Assembly: GCA_019359015.1 (NCBI GenBank)
Contig: JAHHID010000039.1
Location: forward strand, 1 to 63,666
DNA: 63,666 nucleotides
Reading direction: 5' to 3'
Origin: Spirirestis rafaelensis WJT71-NPBG6
Lineage (GTDB): Bacteria > Cyanobacteriota > Cyanobacteriia > Cyanobacteriales > Nostocaceae
The notes under the pieces are model-generated. The model did no database searches, was not told the origin of the DNA, and was given only the letters and a program-made list of their open reading frames with translations. Below, piece after piece: positions 16,025 through 25,625 of this stretch (within the stretch, counting starts at the first letter, position 1; every line of letters starts with the position of its first letter). The position numbers were made by a program, and so were the translations under genes.

Positions 16025-18160
16025 CTAAGGGCAACGGGTATGAATGCCACCTTGAGTACAAATGTAAGCCAGTTGCTTGGGATCTAAATTTTTGACTTGA
16101 TTAAAATCAACTCCCTGTACTACAGCAGATTGTGCGCCCATTGCTGGCGTTTGCACAAATTGATCTGCTGGATCTTGTTTACTAGGAGCAAGAATTGTGC
16201 CTTGAAAATCAGCACCAGCCAAATTTGCTCCCCGTAAATCTGCAAGGCTCAAGTCGGCATTTCGCAAATTAACTTTTTGCATCTGAGCCGATCGCAATAT
16301 AGCACCAGTGAGGCGAGTAGCACTTAAGTTAGCATCGCTCAGATTGGCGCGATCTAAATAAGCTCCTGACAAATCCGATCCTTGCCAATTAGTTTTAGTT
16401 AAGTTGGCAAAAGATAATTGCGTGCCGATCGCAATCACACGACTTAAACTAGCAGCATACAAATTCGCTTCGTTCAATTTCGCTTCGCCCAAATCAGCCC
16501 CAGTCAAGCTAGCATTTTCCAAAACTGCACCACGCAGATCGGCTCCCACTAATTGAGCACTGCCAAGTTTAGCACCAACCAGACGCGCGTTGGATAAATT
16601 GGCTCTGTTGAGGGTAGCACGTCTCAAATCAGTACCGATCATCAAGACGCGGCTGAGGTTAGCATCGGTGAGATTGGCTTGTTGGATTTGAGCACCACTC
16701 AAGTCAGCAATTGAATCGTCGTAGGTATCCCAACGTCCATCTTCTCCTGCACCCCGGAAACGACTACTTTTAAAACTCGCAGAATTCAGATTTGCGAATT
16801 TGAAATTAATTCCCGATAAATCAACATTGTCTAGTACCAAGTTGAAGTTGGAGCTATTGCCAGTGCCGCTTTGCCCCAATTGGGTGCGACTCAGATCCAG
16901 GCTGTTGATTCGACTGCTATAGACAGCTAAAATCTTGTTAATCGCTCGCTGGTTGATATGTAACTTTGCTTGTCGCATTTCCCCATCTTGAGGTGAGTTG
17001 CTGTTAGCATTCATCTGACCAGCGATAAACTGATTCATGCGTTTTAAATCGGGGATGACTTCGGGACCGACATTTACCAACGCTTGTTGAATCGTATCAA
17101 CTAGGATGGGGTTGGTTTCTTTAGCCAATAGACTCACCAAAAATTCCATCGCCTGCGGGTTATTCAGAGTACCCATTGCCAAAATTGCACTCTGGCGTTC
17201 TTCATCGCTAGCGCTGGAGTTGGGAATTAACTGTTTTTCTAGTGCCAGAAACTGTTGTCTTTTGCCTTGATCGGCTTCGCGCTTAGTTTCCTGAGATTGG
17301 ATGTATACTTGAGTACCGACTAAAGTTCCTAACACGGCAACCATGCTGACAAGTGCCACCCCAAACAAAGCCAGACTGGGGTTTCGGCGCATCCGTCCCC
17401 AGACGTTAGGCTGATCGACATATTCCAATGCGATCGCACCTTCTTCATCTGTCAAGGCAGAGTGACTTTGGCTATCGCTATGTAACACCGGGGGTGTAAA
17501 GGGGCGATTAGCATCTATAGTGTAAGTACCCGCCAAGCGATCGTGTAGTGCCCGCCTACGCGCCTGCTTCGAGGGTAAACCCATTCCTTCTGCCAACCAC
17601 ATCAAAGCAACTAGCGCCGTAAAAAGACTTAAATTAGCAAATAAGGGGCTGTATCTCCATACAAAATAAGCGATGGACATCGGCACAGTCCAACGACCAA
17701 TTCCTTCTCGCACCAAAACTGCCCCGAAACCAGGAGGTGCGCCTTTGTGGTTCACAACCTGAACGCCAAACCAACGCTTGGGAATGGTGCTACCAGTTTT
17801 AGCTAGTAAGTATAATTGCCAGCCAGAAACTGTCAGGGGAGCTAATAAAGCTACTGTCCACAAAAAATTAGTGGGCCATGCGACGTTTCGTGTACCGTAA
17901 CTGATAGGTAGAGCCAAAGGTTGAGCGATCGCTCTTTCAGTTACTACTAGCACGGGGTTAAGTGGTACTCGGTCTAGATCGCTTCGAGAATTGGCGTATA
18001 CACCCATACCGAAGGGAATCAACCCACTAATAACTACTAATGAAATTTCGGCTACCCAAGCACCAATACGCTTAGTTCCCAAGGGTAGAAAATTGGATTT
18101 TTCCGGTTCTTTTGAGCGGCTGGTTTGATGACTACTTCTCCTCACACTTGGAATCGCCAT
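16025..18160 (-). CDS. RDD-domain membrane protein with pentapeptide repeats
   Basis: A 711-residue fusion. Residues about 28-215 form an RDD-type domain with about four hydrophobic segments, starting LGTKRIGAWVAEISLV. A further membrane span lies at about 262-285 (SLALFGVALVSMVAVLG). Next comes a helical, HEAT-like stretch (about 300-400, LAMGTLNNPQAMEFLVSLL). Residues about 430-690 consist of pentapeptide repeats of the A(D/N)Lxx type (LSNARLVGAKLGSAQLVGAD), which should fold as a right-handed four-sided beta helix. I infer an inner- or thylakoid-membrane protein presenting a beta-helix platform; the partner is unknown. The gene at 18211 lies 50 bp upstream on the same strand and is probably co-transcribed. 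Confidence 0.85.
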   Translation of the reverse strand: MAIPSVRRSSHQTSRSKEPEKSNFLPLGTKRIGAWVAEISLVVISGLIPFGMGVYANSRSDLDRVPLNPVLVVTERAIAQPLALPISYGTRNVAWPTNFLWTVALLAPLTVSGWQLYLLAKTGSTIPKRWFGVQVVNHKGAPPGFGAVLVREGIGRWTVPMSIAYFVWRYSPLFANLSLFTALVALMWLAEGMGLPSKQARRRALHDRLAGTYTIDANRPFTPPVLHSDSQSHSALTDEEGAIALEYVDQPNVWGRMRRNPSLALFGVALVSMVAVLGTLVGTQVYIQSQETKREADQGKRQQFLALEKQLIPNSSASDEERQSAILAMGTLNNPQAMEFLVSLLAKETNPILVDTIQQALVNVGPEVIPDLKRMNQFIAGQMNANSNSPQDGEMRQAKLHINQRAINKILAVYSSRINSLDLSRTQLGQSGTGNSSNFNLVLDNVDLSGINFKFANLNSASFKSSRFRGAGEDGRWDTYDDSIADLSGAQIQQANLTDANLSRVLMIGTDLRRATLNRANLSNARLVGAKLGSAQLVGADLRGAVLENASLTGADLGEAKLNEANLYAASLSRVIAIGTQLSFANLTKTNWQGSDLSGAYLDRANLSDANLSATRLTGAILRSAQMQKVNLRNADLSLADLRGANLAGADFQGTILAPSKQDPADQFVQTPAMGAQSAVVQGVDFNQVKNLDPKQLAYICTQGGIHTRCP

Positions 18161-18210
18161 TAGATAATTCCCTTTAAATTTATTTCCACACCACTCTCGG
18201 CGCGATTATA

Positions 18211-18561
18211 CTATTGCTTGCGTTTAAAGCTGCCGGACACAAAAAATTTGTATCCAAGATACACTAACCCTGCCAACACTGCCAGACTGACAACAGACGC
18301 AACGAGTTTGAAAACCGCTTGCAGCATCGCAAAACCCAATAAAACGCTTACGCTACCTACAACAACTTTTCCCGTTCCCGAAAGGCTTTTGAACCAGATT
18401 TTAAATCTCTCTAAGTGCGGCTTCCAGGCGAGAAAATTCAATTGAGATGTTTGTTTTTGTGCTTCTGGCTGCTCAACGACTACTTTAGGGGACGAGGAAT
18501 TCATTTCTTCCTCTAGTTGTTGAAGGCGATGCTGCAAATCATCTTCTCTTTGAGGATTCAT
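18211..18561 (-). CDS. Small membrane protein with N-terminal coiled coil
   Basis: A 116-residue protein. The first 20 residues are heptad-rich (DDLQHRLQQLEEEM). A linker rich in Ser, Lys and Gln leads to two hydrophobic segments at about 66-80 and 85-105 (GKVVVGSVSVLLGFAMLQAV and the next), ending in a short basic tail. No family is recognised. It precedes the RDD/pentapeptide gene by 50 bp on the same strand, so the two may work at the same membrane. Confidence 0.65.
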   Translation of the reverse strand: MNPQREDDLQHRLQQLEEEMNSSSPKVVVEQPEAQKQTSQLNFLAWKPHLERFKIWFKSLSGTGKVVVGSVSVLLGFAMLQAVFKLVASVVSLAVLAGLVYLGYKFFVSGSFKRKQ

Positions 18562-18862
18562 TAATCTTTTTACCTTAGCTAGGATACTTATTCAGTCACA
18601 AACTATGAAAATCACTTGGGATTTCCTTATTATGTGTATAAAATACCTTTCTATTCAGGGAAAAGTTATGTTTTTTTGTTGTTGGTTTTCAGGCGATCGC
18701 CATCCCCAATAACATTTACCTTCTTGAATCTTTAGTCATGTAGTGATTTATTTCGCCAATAAAAAATTATACGTCACACTTAGAAACAAAAATAAATTCC
18801 CAGCGTCTACCAACTCAAGCTATGTATATCAATATCGCTATATAAATCGGGGGCATTAGCAG
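18562..18862. other. Divergent intergenic region
   Basis: This AT-rich 301-bp gap lies between divergent genes and should hold both promoters. It includes one HIP1 palindrome near 18693. No other structure was recognised. Confidence 0.4.
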
Positions 18863-19294
18863 ATGAAGACGCTTAAGCTATTTACAGTTGTTCCCGCAGT
18901 ATTGGCGATGAGTTTGGTTTTCACCGATGTTAGTTTGGCTGAAGCACCACTTCTAGTAATCAAACCCAATTCCCAACAAGAACCGCTGATTGTCAATGGC
19001 AAGTCAGGGGGAGAAAAAAAAAGCAATTGCGGTAACATTGCCGCTGCACCTAATCAAATTATCCAGATTACAGATCCACTACGTTACTTGCGATTAACAG
19101 TTCAAAGCGCTGGAAAGCCGACACTGCTGATTGACGGTCCTGGGGGACGCTTCTGTGTTTTAGCGGATAGTTACTCTGGAGGCAAGCCAGAAATTTCAGG
19201 TTACTGGCAAAAAGGGAATTACTCAATATATGTCGGTGAGCTATCCCAACGACAGTATAACTATAGCCTTTCATTTTCGCAACAAAGGAAGTAG
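18863..19294 (+). CDS. Small secreted protein of unknown function
   Basis: A 143-residue protein with a clear signal peptide (VVPAVLAMSLVFTDVSLAEA, cleavage after about residue 26). The mature part is a short beta-rich domain: LRLTVQSAGKPTLLIDGP, then GRFCVLADSYSGGKPEI and GNYSIYVGEL. Two cysteines (in KSNCGN and RFCVL) could form a disulfide. The pattern resembles small C2-like or pre-peptidase-like beta sandwiches of cyanobacterial periplasmic proteins, but I cannot assign a family. It stands alone, followed by repeat DNA. Confidence 0.65.
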   Translation: MKTLKLFTVVPAVLAMSLVFTDVSLAEAPLLVIKPNSQQEPLIVNGKSGGEKKSNCGNIAAAPNQIIQITDPLRYLRLTVQSAGKPTLLIDGPGGRFCVLADSYSGGKPEISGYWQKGNYSIYVGELSQRQYNYSLSFSQQRK

Positions 19295-19528
19295 TCAAAA
19301 GTGAGCCTGCGCGGTTTTCTCCCTCATAGAGAGGCGCTTCGCCAAGAGAATTTCCACGCCACTTGCTTACTGCTGTGGGAACCCGTCCACCCTTCTCTTC
19401 TCTACGAGAGGCTGCGCCAACCAGACCAAGGCGAACGGCTTGGTGCAGTCCCCCATCTCCTGCCAAAGACGCTAGGCGAACAAGGGGAACCGCCAATGAC
19501 GGGGACTGCTTCACCGAGGCTAGGCTGG

Positions 19529-19607
19529 AAAAATTGTGTTGGGTTATTTCGGTTAGTCTGTGATGCCCCCTGATTGATCTGTGGGGGACTAACCCAACAC
19601 AATTTTT
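19529..19607. repeat. 79-bp element with perfect 18-bp inverted termini
   Basis: AAAAATTGTGTTGGGTTA (19529-19546) and its exact reverse complement (19590-19607) surround a 43-bp centre. There is no reading frame. It could be a non-autonomous mobile element or a large RNA hairpin. Confidence 0.65.
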
Positions 19608-19697
19608 TGTCGCCAAATTGGTCACCGCACTGGCTCCCCCCCATGAGCGAAGCCGCTAACCTCAAAGGGGTCATTCATTAGACTTCTTGCAGAAGTA

Positions 19698-19729
19698 GGG
19701 GAAAGGGGAAAGGGGAAAGGGAAAAGGGC
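19698..19729. repeat. Heptamer tandem repeat GGGGAAA
   Basis: Three perfect GGGGAAA units (19698-19704, 19705-19711, 19712-19718) are followed by a degenerate GGGAAAAGGG. Seven-base tandem repeats like this are a known feature of filamentous cyanobacterial intergenic DNA. Confidence 0.8.
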
Positions 19730-19812
19730 ATGAAAAAACATACATTTCTAGACTTTTGCAAGAGGTCTATTCTACTGAAGCTGATGCATGAGTGTTGACT
19801 TTCGACTATTAA

Positions 19813-20184
19813 CTAATCTTCAATCGATTGGGCTGGCACTTCGACTGCGGTAACATCAATTGTCCCTTCTGGTGTGAAGCGTCGAAAATGACGTTGTTGC
19901 ACCAATAATTGCTCTCCACAGTTAGGACACTGCAACGGAGTATTATTTAACCCGCTAAATTCATACGCACATACGGGACATTGGTCATTAACCAAGTTGC
20001 GTTGCAGCCACCAGCGAAATCCAAAGAAAGCTAAAACCGATGTCAAAAATAGCAGCCCAAAAATAATTAGCAGCGAATTAACCAACCAGCCCAAGCCCAA
20101 TGACCCCAGCAACCAGATAACTGCTACTACAGTCAGCCAAGGGCGGAGATTTAAAAGATTTAACTGTAAGGATTTAAGGCTCAT
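19813..20184 (-). CDS. Membrane protein with C-terminal zinc ribbon
   Basis: A 123-residue protein with two hydrophobic segments, about residues 15-34 (LTVVAVIWLLGSLGLGWLV) and 36-56. A short cytosolic tail with two CxxC motifs follows: CPVC at about 70-73 and CPNC at about 86-89, spaced as in a rubredoxin-like zinc ribbon. The tail end is acidic. This is a common small cyanobacterial architecture; no function is known. A metal-binding tail on a membrane anchor suggests protein-protein contact, by inference. It starts at ATG 20184. Confidence 0.7.
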   Translation of the reverse strand: MSLKSLQLNLLNLRPWLTVVAVIWLLGSLGLGWLVNSLLIIFGLLFLTSVLAFFGFRWWLQRNLVNDQCPVCAYEFSGLNNTPLQCPNCGEQLLVQQRHFRRFTPEGTIDVTAVEVPAQSIED

Positions 20185-20512
20185 TTTTTAAATGTTGTCC
20201 TGCTCTCCTTCTAGGATAGCGACTTTACAGAATAACTCGGTAAGCGTAAAACTCAGTCACGAAGAGTGCTGAGAGTGTCAAAACATAGTCAAAAGTTAAC
20301 AGTCCAAAGTCCATAATCTCACATCTTGCACCAAGCCCTAACAGTTTGTAGGGCTGTGGCTAGAAATACAAAGCTTATTTACGTGGGCTACGCCAAATCC
20401 TGGGTTTCGTAGTCTGTACCGACGGAAATTGTTTGTTTAGTTACACGCTTATAGAATGACGGCGATGTGGTGCCAAGTCCATAATTCAAGAGCCAATAGT
20501 CAATTATTTCGA
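20185..20512. other. Intergenic region
   Basis: This 328-bp gap contains the weak inverted pair GCCCTAACAG / TTTGTAGGGC near 20335-20354, which may end an RNA. A frame on the minus strand at 20388-20603 overlaps the glycosyltransferase gene and has no protein-like composition. Confidence 0.35.
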
Positions 20513-21688
20513 CTATTGACTCTTGAGTGTTAAACAAAGCTGTTGCAACCGCTGTTGGAAAGCTTCCATACCGAATATAGCGATCGCTTGTTCTCGCAAC
20601 CACTCGCCATCACAACGCTGGTCATCACCTTTGAGAATTTCTAAACAAGCCGCCGCCACTGCATCACTATTGCGGTGCGGTACTCGCCATCCTAGTTTAC
20701 CATCCTGTAACGGGTCAGCAGAGCCATCATCATCACCTGATAGCACTGGCACTCCACAAGCCATCGCCTCCAAATAGACAATGCCAAAGCCTTCTTGGGA
20801 GGGCATAATGTAGGCATCGGCGAGACGGTAGTGTTCAATTAGCTCTTCTGTGGGGACGAAACCAGCAAAAACAACTTGTGAACTCACACCTAAATCGGAT
20901 GCTAGCTTGGCTAATCGCGGTTGATCGTCGCCTCGTCCAATTACTAAGTATTTTACTTCAGCAAAGACCTGGGCTATTTGCGGTAAAGCCCGAATAGTTA
21001 CATCTACGCCTTTGTAAATATCTCCTGACCACAACCGCGCTACAGTCATTAAGACCTTGGCACCAGTTAAGTTATACTTTTCAATTAATTCTGGCTGTTT
21101 GTCTCCTGGCGTAAATTTATCTCCATCAATGGCGCAAGGTAGCATCTGCACGATGTTAGGGTCTATATTATTAGCGGCACAAGCGCGATCGCGGCTGTAG
21201 CGACTTATCGTCCAAATCCCAGATGCTGATGCCAGGGCACGGTGTTCTACACTTTTAAGTGGCTCCCAAACTTCTTTACCATAAGTCAATACAGTATAGG
21301 GAATGCCCAACGGCTGGCACAGGGTTTGTATCAGTACTGCTAAGTTGATATGACCGCAAAAAACTTGCTGAGGACGCTCTTGCAGCAGACACTTAAGTAA
21401 TGCTGCTGCCATTTTGACCCTGCCCAACTTCGGAGACTGGTTCTTAAAGTAATGAAATTTTAAATGCTCAGATTCAAAAGGATTTGAGCAGTCAGAACCA
21501 TCTCGCAGTAAAAATACTTCTGCCTGAGAGCGTTCTCTCAACTTGTTATAAGCTCGAAAAATATCCTTTACATAAGATTGAATTCCGCCTTCGCGTTCAA
21601 AAATTTCTAAGAATACGAAAACATGCTGAGTCTTTTTGCCAAATTTATCACTTAAGTGTGATGTTTCGTCCACTTTATTGATTAGCAT
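20513..21688 (-). CDS. Glycosyltransferase, GT4-like (family 1 type)
   Basis: A 391-residue GT-B fold enzyme. The N-terminal domain has FEREGGIQSYVKDI, typical of the donor-independent half. The C-terminal domain carries LMTVARLW, YLVIGRGDDQPRL and the retaining-enzyme EX7E region (MPSQEGFGIVYLEAMACGVPVLSGD). It moves a sugar from an activated donor to a growing surface polysaccharide or lipid; donor and acceptor are not evident. The next gene on the same strand is a GDP-mannose 4,6-dehydratase, so a GDP-deoxyhexose donor is a reasonable guess. The 109-bp gap allows co-transcription. Start is ATG 21688. Confidence 0.9.
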   Translation of the reverse strand: MLINKVDETSHLSDKFGKKTQHVFVFLEIFEREGGIQSYVKDIFRAYNKLRERSQAEVFLLRDGSDCSNPFESEHLKFHYFKNQSPKLGRVKMAAALLKCLLQERPQQVFCGHINLAVLIQTLCQPLGIPYTVLTYGKEVWEPLKSVEHRALASASGIWTISRYSRDRACAANNIDPNIVQMLPCAIDGDKFTPGDKQPELIEKYNLTGAKVLMTVARLWSGDIYKGVDVTIRALPQIAQVFAEVKYLVIGRGDDQPRLAKLASDLGVSSQVVFAGFVPTEELIEHYRLADAYIMPSQEGFGIVYLEAMACGVPVLSGDDDGSADPLQDGKLGWRVPHRNSDAVAAACLEILKGDDQRCDGEWLREQAIAIFGMEAFQQRLQQLCLTLKSQ

Positions 21689-21797
21689 TTTTATTTACAA
21701 AATATAAATTATTAGGGATTAGGGACTAGGAAGAAAATGCTTTCTTTTAAGGCTTGAATTTACTCATCCAGTTCGAATTCCCTAGCCCCTACTCCAT

Positions 21798-22796
21798 TCA
21801 TACTGGCGGTGAGGATGCAGCAGGTGCGATAACACCACTTTGCAAACGCTCTAAATCTGTTTGTACCATTTTCTGTACAAGTTCTTCAAAGCTGACTTGA
21901 GGTTCCCAGCCAAGTTTCTTTTTAGCTTTAGTTGGGTTGGCAACTAGTTGAAAATGCTCATCAGGTCGCAGTAAGTCGGTATTAATGACTACATGACGCG
22001 TCCAATCCAGATTAACACACTCAAAAGCTGTGTTCACTAACTCGCGAACACTGTGCAGCTTACCTGTACCAATGACGTATTCTTCTGGTTCATCAACCTG
22101 TAACATCCGCCACATTGCTTCAACGTGATCGCCGGCAAAGCCCCAATCGCGTTTGGCATCTAAATTGCCCATTTCCAAAGTGTCGGTTAAACCCAATTTA
22201 ATAGATGCAGCCGCCAAGGAAATTTTACGCGGCACAAATTGAGGTGGACGTAAAGGAGATTCGTGGTTATATAAAATTCCACTACAAGCAAATAAACCAT
22301 AGCGCTGTCGATGATGTACCATTGTCCAGTGGGCGTGCAATTTCGCTGCCGCATAGGGATTTTTCGGACGGAAGGGAGTTTCCTCATCTTGAGGCGATCT
22401 GTCTACATCCCCAAACATTTCCGAACTGCTTGCTTGATAAAATCGCGTAGACAAACCAACTTGCCGCACTGCTTCTAATAGCCTGGTCGCGGTACCAGTA
22501 ATTAAATCCAAAGTTCCCAGAGGATCGTTCCAAGAATCGGGTACAAAACTTGGAGCCGCTAAATTGTAAATTTCCTGGGGACGCAGTTGTTCTACTGCTG
22601 TCAACAGTGCCGGACTGTCTCTTAAGTCAACAGTATAAATTTCTACCTGGTGTGCCAGGGTTCCCAGCTTCGCTAAATTTGGTTGTCGATGCGGGGGTAC
22701 TAATCCGACAACTCGATAACCTCGATTAAGCAGCAAGTGGCTGAGATAGTAGCCATCTTGACCAGTAATTCCTGTAATTAAGGCTGTTTTAGTCAT
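21798..22796 (-). CDS. gmd: GDP-mannose 4,6-dehydratase
   Basis: A 332-residue short-chain dehydrogenase of the extended type. The Rossmann motif GITGQDGYYL is at the N-terminus. YQASSSEMFGDV supplies the catalytic Ser/Glu region, and NPYAAAKLHAHW the Tyr-x3-Lys pair. GNLDAKRDWGFAGDHVEAMW is typical of GDP-mannose dehydratases. It converts GDP-mannose to GDP-4-keto-6-deoxymannose, the precursor of fucose or rhamnose sugars in surface glycans. The frame opens further upstream to 22961, but family alignment (MTKTALITG) puts the start at ATG 22796; the 55 upstream residues look like untranslated sequence. It lies upstream of the glycosyltransferase gene. Confidence 0.9.
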   Translation of the reverse strand: MTKTALITGITGQDGYYLSHLLLNRGYRVVGLVPPHRQPNLAKLGTLAHQVEIYTVDLRDSPALLTAVEQLRPQEIYNLAAPSFVPDSWNDPLGTLDLITGTATRLLEAVRQVGLSTRFYQASSSEMFGDVDRSPQDEETPFRPKNPYAAAKLHAHWTMVHHRQRYGLFACSGILYNHESPLRPPQFVPRKISLAAASIKLGLTDTLEMGNLDAKRDWGFAGDHVEAMWRMLQVDEPEEYVIGTGKLHSVRELVNTAFECVNLDWTRHVVINTDLLRPDEHFQLVANPTKAKKKLGWEPQVSFEELVQKMVQTDLERLQSGVIAPAASSPPV

Positions 22797-23225
22797 ATCT
22801 TGTTTTTTTACCCCCTCTATCTCTTTGGGTACTAAATTGCATGAGAATACTCTCATTGACTTGGAGTGATGAATTACAAAGCGCGATGCTGTTTTTACAG
22901 ATCGAAAGTCATTATGAAGCTTCTTTATAAAGGTTTTAAAACTGCTGGAAATTACACTCACTCAGGCAGCTTTCGACCCAAAAGAGTCTCTCGCAGCCAA
23001 ATCCTAGCAAAAGAGTGACTACAACTCGAATGCTGTCTTTACGGTATTCAGTATTTATTTTGATACAGACGTATGTTTTAAGTCTTTATAATAATGCAGT
23101 ATTTTATAGTGGCGCAGCATACATAAAGATTATCAATTTTCATATTAAGGGCAGCAGGGAATGCATTCTCCTCGTAACACTAGGTGCGCTCCCCGCTTCT
23201 TGCTTGTTCTAAGATATTTTCGCGG
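22797..23225. other. Intergenic region upstream of gmd
   Basis: This 429-bp AT-rich gap should contain the gmd promoter. A minus-strand extension of the gmd frame reaches 22961 but does not resemble protein. No repeat or strong hairpin was recognised. Confidence 0.4.
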
Positions 23226-23657
23226 CTACTGTTGCCCTTTTTGAGCATATTTGACGATGAGCAGACAATTTCTCCCATCTGCACCACGTTCGTAAACAAC
23301 GCTGTCAGCCAAGCGTCGCAGCAGAAACCATCCATATCCCCCGACTTGCAAAGTGCCTGGTTCTGGCTCTACTATCGCATCGGGATTAAAAGGTTTTCCA
23401 TGATCCCAGATTCTAATTTCTAGCCGATCAATCCATAGAGAAACATCAATCTCAATGGTTGTTTCCGGCGGCAAAGCATGATGAGCGTGACGAACCGCGT
23501 TTGTAAAGCCTTCTGCCAATGCTAAGTTGAGGCGATAAAGTTGGCTTTCTGACCAGCCAAGTTGAGACAAGTGTTGTAGACAAAAATTCTCAAACCATTG
23601 TTGTACTTGGTTCAGAAGCTTCAGATCGCTCTTAACCCTTAGATGGTCTTGCTTCAT
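23226..23657 (-). CDS. RsbW-like anti-sigma regulatory ATPase
   Basis: A 143-residue single-domain GHKL ATPase. It has the N box LALAEGFTNAVRHAH, the G1 motif IRIWDHGKPF and the G2 region GGYGWFLLRRLADSV. In the RsbW/SpoIIAB family such proteins phosphorylate anti-anti-sigma factors and sequester a sigma factor. Cyanobacteria have several of unknown partner. No STAS-domain partner or sigma factor is adjacent. I use ATG 23657 (MKQDHLRVKS), where domain homology starts; ATG 23669 is possible, and the frame is open to 23753. Confidence 0.85.
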   Translation of the reverse strand: MKQDHLRVKSDLKLLNQVQQWFENFCLQHLSQLGWSESQLYRLNLALAEGFTNAVRHAHHALPPETTIEIDVSLWIDRLEIRIWDHGKPFNPDAIVEPEPGTLQVGGYGWFLLRRLADSVVYERGADGRNCLLIVKYAQKGQQ

Positions 23658-23888
23658 TATACTAAGCATTGACCGTGACTTGAATATAAATGAGTGAAAA
23701 TGTTTGTATCTGTTGTAGCTTAAACATTTTAGATTTTGGAATAGTATTTTCATTTATTCCAAAATTTAAAATTCCAGATGTAATCTGGATTACTAAAATT
23801 GACGCCTGTTGATTTTTCAAGAGGCAATACATCCATCTGCACTTGCTCTTGAAACTCACAGGCGTCAAAGCGCTTCTTCGTGGCTAAT

Positions 23889-24371
23889 TTAGAACAATCC
23901 CAAGGTCAAAGATTTATCAATTGGGAAGGTAGCACCAATACCCAACCAAAGGGTAACGGCAGTGCCAATCAAGAACAGCGTGGTTGCAACTGGACGACGG
24001 AATGGATTTTGGAACTTATTAATGTTCTCAATAAAGGGAATGAGACTCAGCCCCAGAGGTACGGCAGCCATCGCAAATACTCCTAAGAGTTTGCTAGGAA
24101 CCGTCCGCAAAATTTGGAATACCGGATACAAGTACCACTCTGGTAGAATTTCTAACGGTGTGGCAAAAGGATTCGCTGGTTCGCCTGTCATTGCAGGGTC
24201 TAGAACTGCTAGCGCCACAATAGAGGCGAAGGTTCCCATCATCACAATGGGGAATACATACAGTAAGTCGTTGGGCCAAGCAGGTTCGCCATAGTAGTTA
24301 TGACCCATGCCTTTGGCAAGTTTGGCTCTTAACTGAGGATCGCTCAGATCGGGTTTTTTCTGTGTTCCCAT
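23889..24371 (-). CDS. petD: Cytochrome b6f complex subunit IV
   Basis: A 160-residue thylakoid membrane protein, the standard length for subunit IV. It begins [12 protein letters not shown] and has three membrane spans, with the quinol-site motif PEWYLYPVF (the PEWY loop) that is essential at the Qp site. With PetB it forms the split cytochrome b core carrying electrons from plastoquinol to plastocyanin or cytochrome c6. It lies 206 bp downstream of petB on the same strand, the usual order. Identification is certain. Confidence 0.98.
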   Translation of the reverse strand: MGTQKKPDLSDPQLRAKLAKGMGHNYYGEPAWPNDLLYVFPIVMMGTFASIVALAVLDPAMTGEPANPFATPLEILPEWYLYPVFQILRTVPSKLLGVFAMAAVPLGLSLIPFIENINKFQNPFRRPVATTLFLIGTAVTLWLGIGATFPIDKSLTLGLF

Positions 24372-24577
24372 TTTTTGTGTGCTCTCTTGCTTAAGTTAAG
24401 TTAAAGCGTTTGTCAAAGCTATCAGCTATTAGGTATTACCTAGCTTTCAGCTTACAGATGCGAGTATTCGTTGTTTGGTAGCTTATGTGTCATTCGTTTC
24501 TTATTTCTCATAAGTTTAAAACAAACATCTCTATCTGAGAACTGACAGCTGTTACCTTTTTCGCTAATAACTTAAGT

Positions 24578-25225
24578 TTACAAAGGACCGGAAATGCCTT
24601 GCTTGCGGATCATCAAGAAGTGGAAGAGCATGAAGACTGCAATCAACCAAGGCAATACAAAGGTGTGGGCGCTATAGTAGCGAGTTAGAGTTGCTTGACC
24701 GACGCTAGAACCACCACGCAGCAAGTCGGAAATCAAAACGCCAACTACAGGAATCGCTTCTGGTACACCGCTAACGATTTTTACCGCCCAGTAGCCTATT
24801 TGGTCCCAAGGTAGGGAGTAACCCGTCACACCAAAGGAAACGGTAATTACAGCCAGGATGACGCCACTTACCCAGGTTAATTCGCGGGGCTTTTTGAATC
24901 CACCGGTGAGATAAACCCGGAAGGTATGCAAAATCATCATTAGTACCATCATGCTGGCAGACCAGCGGTGAACGGAGCGAATTAGCCAGCCGAAGCTCAC
25001 TTCGTTCATCAGGTACTCCACGGAAGAGTAAGCTTCAGCTACTGTTGGCCTGTAGTAAAAGGTCATCGCAAATCCAGTGGCAAACTGGATGAGAAAGCAC
25101 ATTAAGGTAATGCCACCCAAGCAGTAGAAGATGTTGACGTGGGGAGGGACGTACTTGCTGGTGACGTCTTCAGCCAGCGCTTGAATCTCTAAGCGTTCCT
25201 CAAACCAGTCGTAAACGTTAGCCAT
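24578..25225 (-). CDS. petB: Cytochrome b6
   Basis: A 215-residue protein of standard length, beginning [15 protein letters not shown]. The four membrane spans contain the paired histidines for the two b hemes ([17 protein letters not shown] and the Arg-x6-His-x13-His pattern in the fourth helix, [18 protein letters not shown]). Cys35 in NIFYCLGG is the expected covalent heme c-prime ligand. It works in the thylakoid cytochrome b6f complex. The divergent ctpA gene lies about 400 bp away. Identification is certain. Confidence 0.98.
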   Translation of the reverse strand: MANVYDWFEERLEIQALAEDVTSKYVPPHVNIFYCLGGITLMCFLIQFATGFAMTFYYRPTVAEAYSSVEYLMNEVSFGWLIRSVHRWSASMMVLMMILHTFRVYLTGGFKKPRELTWVSGVILAVITVSFGVTGYSLPWDQIGYWAVKIVSGVPEAIPVVGVLISDLLRGGSSVGQATLTRYYSAHTFVLPWLIAVFMLFHFLMIRKQGISGPL

Positions 25226-25625
25226 ACAATCTCAAGTTCCTCGAAGTCGGTTGCGGTTGATAAATTTTGCGAAGTTATAAGCGGCTAATCGCTGCTGACA
25301 CTTCTGTCCCAATTAAGGATCTTGGGATTTTAGCAAAGAGTATTTTACCCATTTGCTTGTTATCTGTCAGAGTGTTAAGAATTGTTAAGAAACTTAGACA
25401 CTTTACAAAGAGCGAATATATTGCGTTCTCTTTGTACCTCAACACCAGGGATGATGGACACAAAGTAGATCTTATCGTTTTGAGAGTGGCATTTACTGTC
25501 ATCATTTGCCTAAACAATTTGATGAGAGCAACACTCCACTTCTATAAAAAAAGTAACATAGTCGAGAGATAGATTTCATCAATCAAGAAGGCAACTAAGC
25601 TGTTTTTGCTTTCTTTGGGTCACGA
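25226..25625. promoter_or_regulatory. Divergent petB / ctpA promoter region
   Basis: This 400-bp gap separates petB and ctpA, both photosynthesis genes, and should hold two promoters. I cannot place the promoters firmly. Frames on both strands here are short and not protein-like. Confidence 0.4.

Larger units (their letters stand above)
19295..19800. repeat. Patchwork of dispersed palindromic and tandem repeats
   Basis: This 500-bp non-coding island contains several unrelated repeats. From 19305 to about 19525 are GC-rich palindromic pieces (AGAGGCGCTTCGCCAAG, CTACGAGAGGCTGCGCCAA) of the type scattered in Nostocales genomes. At 19529-19607 is an inverted-repeat element. At 19680-19770 AGACTTCTTGC and GCAAGAGGTCT face each other around 7-bp repeats. 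Long frames in this region on both strands look like products of repeats and not genes. Confidence 0.6.

Noticed and set aside
19068-19674. Long frames on both strands in the repeat island
   Set aside because: The sequence is made of palindromic repeats, and no frame resembles a protein family.
20388-20603. 71-residue minus-strand frame
   Set aside because: Overlaps the glycosyltransferase C-terminus in another frame and has no family features.
22797-22961. Upstream extension of the gmd frame
   Set aside because: GMD proteins begin at the Rossmann strand; the extra residues have no homology pattern.
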